DNA of 64,000 bases from Xanthobacteraceae bacterium. Lineage in GTDB: Bacteria; Pseudomonadota; Alphaproteobacteria; Rhizobiales; Xanthobacteraceae. Within the stretch, counting starts at the first letter, position 1. The number at the start of each line of letters is the position of its first letter. The position numbers and the translations under genes are program-made. Below are positions 49,907-58,580 of the stretch, one piece after another. Under the pieces are notes generated by a model. It was given only the letters and a program-made list of their open reading frames with translations. It ran no database searches and was not told the DNA's origin. The DNA lies in the NCBI GenBank assembly GCA_019635635.1, contig JAHBZB010000001.1, positions 496,001 through 560,000 of the forward strand, written 5' to 3'.

Positions 49907-50737
49907 ATGAGCAACTCTCTTCGTCCCCGGGTACTTTCGCTCGCCAACCAGAAGGGCGGGGTCGGCAAGACCACGACCGCCATCAACCTCGGAACGGCGC
50001 TCGCCGCGATCGGCGAGCGGGTCCTGATCGTGGACCTCGACCCGCAGGGCAACGCCTCGACCGGGCTCGGCATCGACCGCAAGGATCGGGACCGCTCCAC
50101 GTTCGACGTGCTGGTCGGCGAATCGGACATGCAGGGCGTTATCCGCGAGACCGCCGTTCCGGGTCTTCACATCGCGCCTTCGACGCTCGACCTCTCCGGT
50201 CTCGAACTTTCGCTCGCCACCCGCAAGGACCGCGCCTACCGGCTGCGGGACGCGATAGGAAAACTTTCCCGTCCGTCGCGCGGCGCCGACGGCGTGCTCG
50301 AGGCAGAGGGCTACACCTATGTATTGGTCGATTGTCCGCCGTCCCTGAACCTGCTCACCGTAAATGCAATGGCGGCGTCCGACGCGGTGCTCGTGCCGTT
50401 GCAGTGCGAGTTCTTCGCGCTCGAAGGTCTTTCGCAACTGCTGAAGACCGTCGAGCAGGTGAAGATGAGTCTCAATCCCGCACTCACCATCCACGGCATC
50501 GTGCTCACCATGTACGACGCGCGCAACAATCTCTCCGACCAGGTGGTTGCCGACGTGCGGCAGTTCATGGGCAAGAAAGTTTTCGACACCGTGATCCCGC
50601 GCAACGTGCGCGTCTCCGAAGCGCCGTCCTACGGCAAGCCGGTGCTGCTCTACGATCTGAAATGCGTCGGCAGTCAGGCTTACCTGAAACTTGCATCCGA
50701 GATCGTGCAGCGCGAACGCGCGCTCGCGGCCGCGTAA
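49907..50737 (+). CDS. parA: Chromosome partitioning ATPase ParA
   Basis: It drives segregation of the origin region by ATP-dependent DNA binding and ParB-stimulated hydrolysis. The deviant Walker A KGGVGKT is at residues 16-22, with VLIVDLDPQGNASTGLG and YVLVDCPPSLNLLTVNAMAA following. It has 276 residues from the ATG at 49907; a TTG four codons upstream is an alternative. No helix-turn-helix precedes the ATPase, so this is a chromosomal (Soj-type) ParA. Confidence 0.96.
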   Translation: MSNSLRPRVLSLANQKGGVGKTTTAINLGTALAAIGERVLIVDLDPQGNASTGLGIDRKDRDRSTFDVLVGESDMQGVIRETAVPGLHIAPSTLDLSGLELSLATRKDRAYRLRDAIGKLSRPSRGADGVLEAEGYTYVLVDCPPSLNLLTVNAMAASDAVLVPLQCEFFALEGLSQLLKTVEQVKMSLNPALTIHGIVLTMYDARNNLSDQVVADVRQFMGKKVFDTVIPRNVRVSEAPSYGKPVLLYDLKCVGSQAYLKLASEIVQRERALAAA

Positions 50738-50762
50738 ATAATGTGATGCGGGGAGAGCGATA

Positions 50763-51644
50763 GTGGCGATGGCGGAAGAACGCTCACGATTGGGACGGGG
50801 ACTGGCGGCGCTGATCGGCGACGTCGGCGACGAGACGGCCGCGATCGATCGCGCGCGCGGACAGAAGCGTGTGCCGATCGAATATCTCAAGGCCAATCCG
50901 AAAAACCCGCGCAAGGTTTTCGATTCGGAAGAGCTCGACAATCTTTCCGCGTCGATCCGCGAGAAGGGCATCCTTCAGCCGATTCTGGTGCGCCCGGTCA
51001 GCGGAAAGAAAGACCAGTACGAGATCATAGCCGGCGAGCGGCGCTGGCGCGCGGCGCAGCGCGCGGGCGTGCATGACGTTCCGATCACGCTACTCGAGAT
51101 CGGCGACAAGGAAGCGCTTGAGATCGCGATCGTCGAGAACGTGCAGCGCGCCGACCTCAATCCTTTGGAAGAGGCAGCAGGCTACGAGAATCTCGTCGAG
51201 CAGTTTCACTACAGCCAGAACGATCTCGCCAAGGTCGTCGGCAAAAGCCGCAGCCATATCGCGAATACGCTGCGGCTATTGAAGCTGCCGAACTCGGTGA
51301 AGAAGTATCTCTCCGAGGGCAAGCTCACCGCGGGTCACGCGCGCGCGCTGCTCGCGCATGACGATCCGGAGAAACTCGCGAAAGCCATCGTCGACGGCGG
51401 CATGAACGTGCGCGATGTCGAGGCGCTTTCGCCGAACGAGCGCAAGCCTTCGAAGACGAAAGCCGGCGGCAAGGCGAAGCCCGCGAAATCCGCCGACGTA
51501 CGCTCGCTCGAGAAGAAACTGGTCGATCAGCTCGGCATGGCGGTTTCGATCAACAACCGCGGCGCCAAGGGCGAGATGAAGATCAAGTACAAATCGCTCG
51601 AGCAGTTGGATGCGCTCTGCCGCAAGCTCGGCGTGAGGTATTAA
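50763..51644 (+). CDS. parB: Chromosome partitioning protein ParB
   Basis: A CTP-dependent DNA clamp that loads at parS and spreads. The N-terminal RLGRGLAALIGD stretch, expected to touch ParA, is followed by VPIEYLKANPKNPRKVF. GERRWRA (residues 91-97) is the CTP-binding motif. NDLAKVVGKSRSHIANTLRLLKLP near residue 155 is the parS-reading helix-turn-helix, and the C-terminal dimer domain closes the protein. A GTG start at 50763 follows GGGGAG by seven bases; ATG 50769 is an alternative. It has 293 residues. Confidence 0.96.
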   Translation: MAMAEERSRLGRGLAALIGDVGDETAAIDRARGQKRVPIEYLKANPKNPRKVFDSEELDNLSASIREKGILQPILVRPVSGKKDQYEIIAGERRWRAAQRAGVHDVPITLLEIGDKEALEIAIVENVQRADLNPLEEAAGYENLVEQFHYSQNDLAKVVGKSRSHIANTLRLLKLPNSVKKYLSEGKLTAGHARALLAHDDPEKLAKAIVDGGMNVRDVEALSPNERKPSKTKAGGKAKPAKSADVRSLEKKLVDQLGMAVSINNRGAKGEMKIKYKSLEQLDALCRKLGVRY

Positions 51645-51668
51645 AAGTCCTTATTTCAAGCGGACTTT
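51644..51668 (+). terminator. Possible weak terminator hairpin at the end of parB
   Basis: AAAGTCC (51644-51650) pairs with GGACTTT (51662-51668) around an 11-base loop. The stem is short and the following T-run is minimal, so it may be only a 3'-end hairpin. Confidence 0.35.
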
Positions 51669-51689
51669 CGCTTATCTAAAATTCCCGTC

Positions 51690-51768
51690 ATGCCCGGCCT
51701 TGTGCCGGGCATTTCCTTTAATAGCGCATTGCTTCGGAAATCGAGATGGCCGGGACAAGCCCGGCTAT
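51690..51768. repeat. REP-type inverted doublet (REPIN-like) between parB and holA
   Basis: Two GC-rich palindromes face each other. The first is ATGCCCGGC-CTTGT-GCCGGGCAT (51690-51712). The second is ATGGCCGGG-ACAAG-CCCGGCTAT (51746-51768), with one wobble pair. Their loops (CTTGT and ACAAG) are reverse complements, and the ATTTCC and GGAAAT flanks also pair, so the whole 79 bp can fold into one structure. I recall similar CCCGGC/GCCGGG elements being abundant in Bradyrhizobium-type genomes. Confidence 0.75.
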
Positions 51769-51775
51769 GGCGAAA

Positions 51776-52801
51776 CTATGCGCCTTTCCGCTTGCCGCGT
51801 TCGGCGAGCGAGAGAATGGCGCGCTCGGCAATCACATCGGCGAGGTCCGCGGAGCGGCGCGATTGCAATTCCGCTTCGCCAAGCGAGATCAGCGCGCTTT
51901 CGATCGAGCGCGAACCGAGGCGGCGCAGCGCGCGCTTGTGATCGTCCATCCGGCGCCAGAATACACGGCCGCGTTTCAGCACGCTTTCGGTGTCTTCTCC
52001 GGCTTCGACCTGAAGACTCATTTTATGGAGTGCCGCGAGATAACGGATCGCGGCGTTGATGACGCTTGCGGGTGAGGTGCCTTCGGCGCGGGCAACGGAT
52101 AGCGCGCGGAGTGCCGCTTTCGAATCGCCGGCGGCAGCCGCGTCCAGTACGTCGTCGATGGCAAGCCCAGAAGCGTCGGCGACAACCGCGCGGACATCGG
52201 CAAGCGCGATTTTCTTCGTGTCGCCGGCATAGAAGATGAGCTTCTCGATCTCGCCCCGGGTCGAAAGCCGGTCGGCGCCGACGAGACTCACGAGCGTTTC
52301 TTTCGCGTCACGGTCGATGGTCAGGCCCGCGCGCAGGAGGGAGCTGTCGATCAGCGCGCCGATGGAGCGGGCATCGTCGTCGTAACAGGGAATCACGGCG
52401 GCCGACTTCGCTGCTTCGCATGCCGTCCGCAGCGGCGAGTTCTTCGCAATGTCGCCGGCCTCGATCGCGATCACGGTCTCGCGCACCGGCTCTTCCAAAA
52501 GCGGCTTCAGGCCTTCGACGAAAGAGCGGCCACCCGCGCGAACATGCAGGATGCGCTTGCCGCCAAACAGGCCGATGGTGCGGGCTTCGTCGGAAAGCTT
52601 GCCCGGGTCGCTTGCCAGCGCATCGCCGTCGAGCGCGACCACTGTGAAATCGTCGGCGTTTTTTCCGCGCAGGTTTTTCAGCAGCGTCTCGATCCGCTCG
52701 CTGACCAGCCCGCGGTTAGGGCCGTAAATCAAAACGACCGGATAACGGGGATCGGGATCTTCGACGAAGCTGTCGTAGTCGCTGCGGTTCAGTGCGACCA
52801 T
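51776..52801 (-). CDS. holA: DNA polymerase III delta subunit
   Basis: The clamp-loader wrench subunit. The N-terminal region has VVLIYGPNRGLVSERIETLL near residue 22 and the FTVVALDGDALASDPGKLSDEA stretch. GGKRILHVRAGG near residue 75 and the central LVSLVGADRLSTRGEIEKLIFYAG block near residue 170 follow, as in HolA. It has 341 residues from ATG 52799-52801. It is downstream of leuS and lptE, the order usual in proteobacteria. Confidence 0.93.
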   Translation of the reverse strand: MVALNRSDYDSFVEDPDPRYPVVLIYGPNRGLVSERIETLLKNLRGKNADDFTVVALDGDALASDPGKLSDEARTIGLFGGKRILHVRAGGRSFVEGLKPLLEEPVRETVIAIEAGDIAKNSPLRTACEAAKSAAVIPCYDDDARSIGALIDSSLLRAGLTIDRDAKETLVSLVGADRLSTRGEIEKLIFYAGDTKKIALADVRAVVADASGLAIDDVLDAAAAGDSKAALRALSVARAEGTSPASVINAAIRYLAALHKMSLQVEAGEDTESVLKRGRVFWRRMDDHKRALRRLGSRSIESALISLGEAELQSRRSADLADVIAERAILSLAERGKRKGA

Positions 52802-52812
52802 TTCCGGAAGGC

Positions 52813-53352
52813 TTAGGTGCGGGTCAGGAAATACGACGCGAGGCGCGAGCGGATCTGCTCGGCGACCAGTTTCGCCGCGCGGTTCTGTGCGTCGCGCACC
52901 GCGCGCATGCCGGCGAAGCGTTGCTGGGTGCGGTCGATCGAAATGCGTGCCAGCGCTTTTTCGGTCAGCACGATTCTGTTCGTGCCGACTTCGAGTACGC
53001 GATAGGTGACGTCGAGCACCACGGTTTCGGATGTCGCGCGGCCGGAGGCGACGTCGACCAGCGGCGTCTGCGAGGCCGACGTAATGGTCATCGCAAGCTG
53101 GTACGGCGCGCCGACCGGATTGCCCTTGCCGCCGGTGAGCTCGAAGATCAGATCGTTGCGGATTTCCTGACCAAGGCGGCCATCGATTTCGAGAATCTCG
53201 ACCTGGCGGAGATCGTCGCGCAGCTTCGCGCCGGCGCCGAACAGGGTCGACTGGCCATACATCGGCTGGAAACAGCCGCCGAGGGATGCAGCCAGCAGCA
53301 ATACCGCAGCACCCCGCCAAGCCTTTGAAATTGTTGAATTACGCAACCACAT
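52813..53352 (-). CDS. lptE: LPS-assembly lipoprotein LptE
   Basis: An outer-membrane lipoprotein that plugs the LptD barrel and assists LPS insertion. A hydrophobic leader with lipobox LGGC puts the lipidated Cys at 27, followed by FQPMYGQS, the typical LptE start. It has 179 residues. Its ATG (53350-53352) lies inside the end of leuS (14 bp overlap), and it precedes holA by 11 bp. The conserved leuS-lptE-holA order supports the call, since LptE sequences diverge strongly. Confidence 0.88.
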   Translation of the reverse strand: MWLRNSTISKAWRGAAVLLLAASLGGCFQPMYGQSTLFGAGAKLRDDLRQVEILEIDGRLGQEIRNDLIFELTGGKGNPVGAPYQLAMTITSASQTPLVDVASGRATSETVVLDVTYRVLEVGTNRIVLTEKALARISIDRTQQRFAGMRAVRDAQNRAAKLVAEQIRSRLASYFLTRT

Positions 53353-55954
53353 TCACGATTCTCTGCGGGACCACCACGATCCGCTTCGGGGCCTTGCCGC
53401 CCAGGGCCTGTTGTACCGCATCCAATGCTAACACGGCCTTTTCGACTTCGCCCGCAGGCGCGTCGCGCGAGACCGTCACATCCGCCCGTTTCTTCCCGTT
53501 GACCTGAACAGGCAGGGTAATTGTGTCTTCCACAAGGAGGCTGGCCTCGACTTCGGGCCAGGGCTCCTCGGCGATCAGTTTTTGATGGCCGAGCGCGGCC
53601 CAGCATTCCTCGGCAAGGTGCGGCATCATCGGGGCGGCGATGCGGACCAGAATTTCCGCGGCCTCGCGGAAGGCGAAAGCCATATCCGGCGTGGGCGATT
53701 TGTTCGCCTCGACCGCGGCGCCGATCGCATTCGCGGCTTCGTAGATGTGCGCGACGCAACGGTTGAAGCGGAGCTTCTCGATATCCTCGCCGACGCGGGC
53801 GAGCGCGGTGTGCGCGACCTTGCGCACGGCGGTCGCTGCGTCGGAAAACTGCACGGGCTTCGCCGTTCCGGCTTTCGCGCCGATTTCGGCAAGTTCGTTT
53901 GCGATTCTGTAAAGACGCTGCACGAAACGCGAGGCACCCTGCACGCGGTCTTCAGTCCATTCGACATCGCGCTCGGGCGGCGAGTCCGACAACATAAACC
54001 AGCGCGCGACATCCGCGCCGTAGGTTTCCATGATGTCGTCGGGATCAACGGTGTTGCGTTTGCTCTTCGACATCTTCTCGATCGGGCCGACGGTCACCGG
54101 CTCGCCGTTCGAGAGAAGAAAAGCTTTGCGCTTGTCGCCGTCGAGTTCGATCTTCACTTCGGCGGGCGAAACGAAGCTGCCGTCTTTCTTCTGATAGGTC
54201 TCGTGGACGACCATGCCTTGCGTGAACAGGCCCTTGAACGGCTCGTCGATATTGGCGTGTCCGGTCTGTTTCATCGCGCGGGTGAAGAAGCGTGAATACA
54301 AAAGATGCAGAATCGCATGCTCGACGCCGCCTATATATTGATCGACCGGCATCCAGTATTGCGCGGCCTTCAAGTCGGTCGGCGTCGCCGCATCGGGCGC
54401 AGTGAAGCGCAGGAAGTACCACGACGAATCGACGAAGGTATCCATGGTGTCTGTTTCGCGCCGCGCGGTGCCGCCGCATTGCGGGCATGACACATCGCGC
54501 CAGGTCGGATGGCGGTCGAGCGGATTTCCCGGGCGATCGAAATTGATGTCTTCGGGAAGCACGACCGGAAGGTTCTCGTCCTTCTCCGGCACCACACCGC
54601 ATTTCTCGCAGTGGATCACCGGGATCGGGCAGCCCCAGTAGCGCTGGCGCGAAATGCCCCAGTCGCGCAGGCGAAACTGCACCTGGCGCTGCGCCACCGG
54701 ACGGTTGCCGATGCTTTGTTTTTCAAGCCTTTTTGCAACTTCTTCCTTCGCGGCTTCGACGCTCATGCCGTCGAGGAAGCGCGAATTCGCAAGCCTGCCA
54801 TCTTCGACATAGGCCTCGTCGCCGACTTCGAACGTCTTCGGGTCGGCGCCTTCGGGAATGACGACCGGGCGAACCGGCAGATTATATTTGCGAGCGAAGT
54901 CGAGGTCGCGCTGGTCGTGCGCCGGACAGCCGAAGATTGCGCCGGTACCGTATTCCATCAGCACGAAGTTCGCGATGTAAACCGGCAGTTCCCAGGAATC
55001 GTCGAATGGATGCTTCGCGCGCAAGCCGGTGTCGAAGCCGAGCTTCTCGGCTTTATCGATCGCTTCCTGCGCGGTGCCGATCTTCTTGCACTCTTCGATG
55101 AAGGCGACCGCTTTCGGATCGCGTGCGGCTACCGCCTTCGCAATCGGATGATCGGGCGAGATCGCGATGAAGCTGGCGCCGAACAGCGTGTCGGGGCGTG
55201 TGGTGAAAACTTCGACTTCGCCGGACTCGCCCTCGGGCTTCGCCAGCATGAAGCGGCAGAGCAGGCCTTCCGAGCGGCCGATCCAGTTCTTCTGCATCAG
55301 CCGGACTTTTTCCGGCCAGCGATCGAGCGTGTCGAGCGCGTCGAGCAATTCCTGCGAATAATCCGTGATTTTGAAGAACCACTGGGTCAATTCGCGTTGC
55401 TCGACTTCCGCGCCCGAGCGCCAGCCCTTGCCGTCGATCACCTGCTCGTTGGCGAGCACGGTCATATCGACCGGGTCCCAGTTCACCTTCGAGACCTTGC
55501 GTTCGACGAGCCCGGCCTTCCAGAAATCCAGAAACATCTTCTGCTGGTGGCGGTAGTAGCTCGGATCACAGGTCGCGATCTCGCGGCTCCAGTCGAGCGA
55601 GAGACCCATCGACTTGAGCTGCTTCTTCATGGTGGCGATGTTTTCGTAAGTCCACTTCTTCGGGTGAACCTTGTTCTGCATCGCCGCGTTTTCGGCGGGC
55701 ATACCGAAGGCGTCCCAGCCCATGGGATGCAGCACGTTCTTGCCCTTGGCGCGCATGTAGCGCGCGACCACGTCGCCCATGGTGTAGTTGCGGACGTGAC
55801 CCATGTGGATGCGTCCCGACGGATAGGGAAACATCTCGAGCACGTAATATTTGGGGCGCGGGTCGTCGTTCTTCGTCTTGAAGATTTCGCGCTCGTCCCA
55901 GATTTTCTGCCAGCGGGGTTCGGCCGCGCGGGCGTTGTAACGCTCGTTTTTCAT
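53339..55954 (-). CDS. leuS: Leucyl-tRNA synthetase
   Basis: It charges tRNA-Leu. A class I synthetase: the HIGH-type motif in [14 protein letters not shown] near residue 48, an editing (CP1) domain with [20 protein letters not shown], and a four-Cys zinc-like knuckle region ([19 protein letters not shown]). The KMSKS motif in [15 protein letters not shown] is near residue 627. It has 871 residues, the bacterial standard. It heads the leuS-lptE-holA run and diverges from yggS. Confidence 0.98.
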   Translation of the reverse strand: MKNERYNARAAEPRWQKIWDEREIFKTKNDDPRPKYYVLEMFPYPSGRIHMGHVRNYTMGDVVARYMRAKGKNVLHPMGWDAFGMPAENAAMQNKVHPKKWTYENIATMKKQLKSMGLSLDWSREIATCDPSYYRHQQKMFLDFWKAGLVERKVSKVNWDPVDMTVLANEQVIDGKGWRSGAEVEQRELTQWFFKITDYSQELLDALDTLDRWPEKVRLMQKNWIGRSEGLLCRFMLAKPEGESGEVEVFTTRPDTLFGASFIAISPDHPIAKAVAARDPKAVAFIEECKKIGTAQEAIDKAEKLGFDTGLRAKHPFDDSWELPVYIANFVLMEYGTGAIFGCPAHDQRDLDFARKYNLPVRPVVIPEGADPKTFEVGDEAYVEDGRLANSRFLDGMSVEAAKEEVAKRLEKQSIGNRPVAQRQVQFRLRDWGISRQRYWGCPIPVIHCEKCGVVPEKDENLPVVLPEDINFDRPGNPLDRHPTWRDVSCPQCGGTARRETDTMDTFVDSSWYFLRFTAPDAATPTDLKAAQYWMPVDQYIGGVEHAILHLLYSRFFTRAMKQTGHANIDEPFKGLFTQGMVVHETYQKKDGSFVSPAEVKIELDGDKRKAFLLSNGEPVTVGPIEKMSKSKRNTVDPDDIMETYGADVARWFMLSDSPPERDVEWTEDRVQGASRFVQRLYRIANELAEIGAKAGTAKPVQFSDAATAVRKVAHTALARVGEDIEKLRFNRCVAHIYEAANAIGAAVEANKSPTPDMAFAFREAAEILVRIAAPMMPHLAEECWAALGHQKLIAEEPWPEVEASLLVEDTITLPVQVNGKKRADVTVSRDAPAGEVEKAVLALDAVQQALGGKAPKRIVVVPQRIVNVVA

Positions 55955-55966
55955 GGGTCTTTATAG

Positions 55967-55991
55967 GGTCCGAAAACGGCCGGTTTGGACC
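55967..55991. promoter_or_regulatory. Imperfect dyad between leuS and yggS
   Basis: GGTCCGAA pairs with TTTGGACC (one wobble) around a CGGCCG-containing centre, 12 bases upstream of the leuS ATG. It could be an operator or leader hairpin; there is no sign of a T-box. Confidence 0.3.
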
Positions 55992-56058
55992 ACGAATCGC
56001 CATTCCAAGCAATGGTTTCGGGCTTGTCAGGGCTGTCCGGACGCGCGAGACAGGCGAA

Positions 56059-56736
56059 ATGAGCGATGCCGGCGCCGAAAACCTGCGCGAAATCCTTCGC
56101 CAGATCGAAAAGGCCACGAAAGCCGCGGGGCGCGCACCGGCTTCGGTCCGTCTGATCGCGATTTCCAAGACTTTCGGCGCCGACGAAATTGCGCCGGTGC
56201 TGGATGCGGGACAGCGTCTGTTCGGCGAGAATCGGGTACAGGAAGCAAAGGCCAAGTGGCCCGGATTGCGTGAGCGCTACCAAGGCATCGAGCTGCATCT
56301 CGTCGGGCCGCTGCAAACCAACAAGGTGAAGGAAGCGCTCTCGGTCTTCGACGCGATCCATTCGCTCGACCGGCCGAAGCTCGCCGCCGAACTCGCGAAA
56401 GAAATCCAGAAGGCGGGAAAGTCGCCGCTTCTGTTCGTGCAGGTGAATACGGGTGCCGAGCCGCAGAAGGCGGGCGTGCTGCCGGAGAATGCCGACGCTT
56501 TCATCAAGGAATGCCGCGAGACGTATTCGCTCGAGATCGCGGGTTTGATGTGCATTCCGCCGGCGGACGAAGCGCCGGCGCCGCATTTCGCGCTTACGAA
56601 AAAAATCGCAGAGCGCAACGGGCTGACATTGCTCTCGATGGGCATGAGCGCGGATTTCGAGAGCGCAATCAATCTAGGTGCCACGCATGTGCGCGTGGGG
56701 AGCGCGATTTTCGGCAGCAGGCCGAAGATTGTTTGA
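56059..56736 (+). CDS. YggS-family pyridoxal-phosphate homeostasis protein
   Basis: 225 residues of a fold type III PLP protein. RLIAISKTF carries the PLP-binding Lys37. FGENRVQEAKAKWPGLRE near residue 55, LHLVGPLQTNK near residue 79, and LSMGMSADFESAINLGATHVRVGSAIFG near the C terminus are family marks. It buffers PLP and affects amino-acid balance; no enzymatic reaction is known. It diverges from leuS. Confidence 0.95.
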   Translation: MSDAGAENLREILRQIEKATKAAGRAPASVRLIAISKTFGADEIAPVLDAGQRLFGENRVQEAKAKWPGLRERYQGIELHLVGPLQTNKVKEALSVFDAIHSLDRPKLAAELAKEIQKAGKSPLLFVQVNTGAEPQKAGVLPENADAFIKECRETYSLEIAGLMCIPPADEAPAPHFALTKKIAERNGLTLLSMGMSADFESAINLGATHVRVGSAIFGSRPKIV

Positions 56737-56769
56737 TCTTGTCGTCTCCGCTTTCCGCGGGAATCAAAT

Positions 56770-57300
56770 CTAGCGAATCTCCACCCAGCAATCTCTCGCC
56801 AGCCGCGGCAAAAGTTTCTGCAAGTGGCCGCGCTTCAGCGCGACGCATCCGGCCGTCGGTGTGAAGCCTATTCGTGCGAAGTGGATGAACACGGCGCTGC
56901 CGCGATAAGGCACGCGCGGGCGCGTGTTGTGGTCGAGTTCGATCACGAGATCGTAGAGATGATCCTCGCGCCATAGCCGGTCGGCATGGCTCTGGGCTGA
57001 GAGCTTCACCGGGCGATTGTAGTTCCGCGCGCGCGGGTCCTCGCACCAGCCGTCGTTCTTGCCGATGCGGCGAATCGCTAAGGCCGCACCCGGCCGGGGC
57101 AGCCGGTCAGCGCGCCACCAGATCCGCAGGAGCTTGAAGCGCCCGCGCGGCGTAGCGCCATCGCCCTCACGCTTATTTGCGCGGATGCCGCCGCGCCCCA
57201 GCGCGACTGGAAATACCCGGTTTCCGGCGATCAGGTGCCCACGAGTTGGGCCTCCGGCCGCCGCCGTGACCCGAATGAGGCTCAGTCCGCCGTTTCGCAC
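56770..57300 (-). CDS. L,D-transpeptidase-like (YkuD) family protein
   Basis: About 176 residues. The C-terminal block SAVFIHFARIGFTPTAGCVALKRGHL holds the H-(x)n-T-x-GC-V pattern of YkuD L,D-transpeptidases, with the catalytic Cys in TAGCVAL. These enzymes form 3-3 peptidoglycan crosslinks or attach lipoproteins. No signal peptide is visible, unusual for a periplasmic enzyme, so start choice matters: GTG 57298-57300 is used, TTG 57331-57333 is an alternative. It is divergent from the response regulator that follows. Confidence 0.8.
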   Translation of the reverse strand: MRNGGLSLIRVTAAAGGPTRGHLIAGNRVFPVALGRGGIRANKREGDGATPRGRFKLLRIWWRADRLPRPGAALAIRRIGKNDGWCEDPRARNYNRPVKLSAQSHADRLWREDHLYDLVIELDHNTRPRVPYRGSAVFIHFARIGFTPTAGCVALKRGHLQKLLPRLARDCWVEIR

Positions 57301-57350
57301 CCGATTGTCCCGTCTCGTTCCGCCGCTACACAAAAGCGTGTAATGTCAAA

Positions 57351-57385
57351 CCCTTGCTTGGCAAGGGGGAGTTGGTTACTCCCCC
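57351..57385 (+). promoter_or_regulatory. Two overlapping, mutually exclusive hairpins in the response-regulator leader
   Basis: CCCTTGC-TTG-GCAAGGG (57351-57367) is a perfect 7-bp stem. GGGGGAGT-TGGTT-ACTCCCCC (57365-57385) is a perfect 8-bp stem. They share G57365-G57367, so both cannot be fully formed at once. They end 36 bases before the ATG at 57422. A DNA operator or an RNA switch are both possible. Confidence 0.5.
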
Positions 57386-57421
57386 GGACCAAGAAAAACA
57401 GCAACAGGTTCAAAGCGCTCC

Positions 57422-58108
57422 ATGGCCAATGCCCGCACGATTGTCGTTGTCGATGATGACGCAGAGTTGCGCGAAACGCTGCTCGAACAGCTCGCGCTGC
57501 ATCAGGAATTTGCCACCGAGTCCGCCGATTCCGCGCAAGCCGCGATCGAGCGCGCGGGTCAGGGCCACATCGATCTCCTGATCATGGACGTCGGCCTGCC
57601 GGACATGGACGGCCGCGAAGCGGTGCGCGTCATGCGCAAGAACGGCTTCAAGTCGCCGGTGATCATGCTCACCGGACACGACACTGACTCCGATACCGTG
57701 CTCGGGCTGGAAGCCGGCGCGAACGATTACGTCACCAAGCCCTTCAAGTTCGCGGTGCTCTTGGCGCGCATCCGCGCGCAGCTTCGCAGCCACGAGGCGA
57801 GCGAGGACGCGATCTTTCCGGTCGGCCACTATTCCTTTCGTCCGGGCGCGAAACTGCTGGTCGATGAGAAAGGCAAGAAGACGCGGCTAACCGAAAAGGA
57901 AACCGCGATCCTGCGCTATCTCTATCGCGCCGGAAAAACGCCGGTGCCGCGCGATCAACTGCTGACCGAAGTCTGGGGCTATAATTCCGGCGTGACCACG
58001 CACACGCTGGAAACGCATATCTATCGTCTGCGGCAGAAGATCGAAAAAGATCCTTCCAACGCGAGCCTGCTCGTCACCGAAGGCGGCGGCTACAAGCTGG
58101 TACCTTAA
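57422..58108 (+). CDS. OmpR-family response regulator, CenR/OtpR-like
   Basis: 228 residues: a receiver with the acidic pocket at Asp11-Asp13 (VVVDDDAELRE), phospho-acceptor Asp56 in LLIMDVGLPDMDG, and Lys in YVTKPF, then a winged-helix DNA-binding domain (KKTRLTEKETAILRYLYRAGKTP; VTTHTLETHIYRLRQKIEKD). Pairing with a cyclic-nucleotide-binding gene 7 bp downstream recalls the Brucella otpR operon and Caulobacter/rhizobial CenR, a regulator of the envelope. No kinase is nearby. The subfamily assignment is inference from context and memory. Confidence 0.85.
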   Translation: MANARTIVVVDDDAELRETLLEQLALHQEFATESADSAQAAIERAGQGHIDLLIMDVGLPDMDGREAVRVMRKNGFKSPVIMLTGHDTDSDTVLGLEAGANDYVTKPFKFAVLLARIRAQLRSHEASEDAIFPVGHYSFRPGAKLLVDEKGKKTRLTEKETAILRYLYRAGKTPVPRDQLLTEVWGYNSGVTTHTLETHIYRLRQKIEKDPSNASLLVTEGGGYKLVP

Positions 58109-58115
58109 AGAATCG

Positions 58116-58577
58116 ATGGCGCTCGAAGACGACATTCTTTTTCTGCGCCGGATCGCAACGTTCCGCGTGCTCGGGCCGGATGCGCTGCGCGTGCTTGCGA
58201 TCAGTCTCGAAACCGTTCATCTGCGTGCGAGCGAATTGTTGTTCGAGGAAGGTGAGCCCGCCGACAGCGCCTATGCGGTAGTAGCCGGCGCAATCCGTCT
58301 GCGGCGCGCGAGCGCGAAGCCGCTCGAAGAGCCGATTGTCGTGGGTGAAGGCGGCTTGATCGGCGAAAGCGCGCTGATCGTCGATACCGACCGGCCGGCG
58401 TCGGCGATTTCAGTCGAACCTTCGACCCTTTATAAAATTCCGCGCGGCATTTTCATGCGTCTGCTCGAAAGCGATGTCGAGGCCGCGGCGGGCCTGCGCA
58501 CGATGATCGCGCGGCGGATCGATGCGGTGCTCGACGATCTCGATACAGTGCGGCCGCGTTTCGAGCCGAACGCCTAA
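58116..58577 (+). CDS. Stand-alone cyclic nucleotide-binding domain protein
   Basis: 153 residues forming one Crp-type cNMP-binding beta roll (about residues 10-125). FEEGEPADSAYAVVAGAIRL matches the second and third strands. GLIGESALIVDTDRPASAI near residue 85 matches the phosphate-binding cassette, with the Glu and Arg that contact cyclic nucleotide. No helix-turn-helix follows, only a C-terminal helix, so it is not a Crp-like regulator. It may modulate the response regulator encoded just before it. Ligand unknown. Confidence 0.82.
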   Translation: MALEDDILFLRRIATFRVLGPDALRVLAISLETVHLRASELLFEEGEPADSAYAVVAGAIRLRRASAKPLEEPIVVGEGGLIGESALIVDTDRPASAISVEPSTLYKIPRGIFMRLLESDVEAAAGLRTMIARRIDAVLDDLDTVRPRFEPNA

Positions 58578-58580
58578 GCG

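Noticed and set aside
54509-55966. A 485-codon plus-strand open frame opposite leuS
   Set aside because: leuS is certain (HMGH and KMSKS motifs); the antisense frame is a composition shadow.
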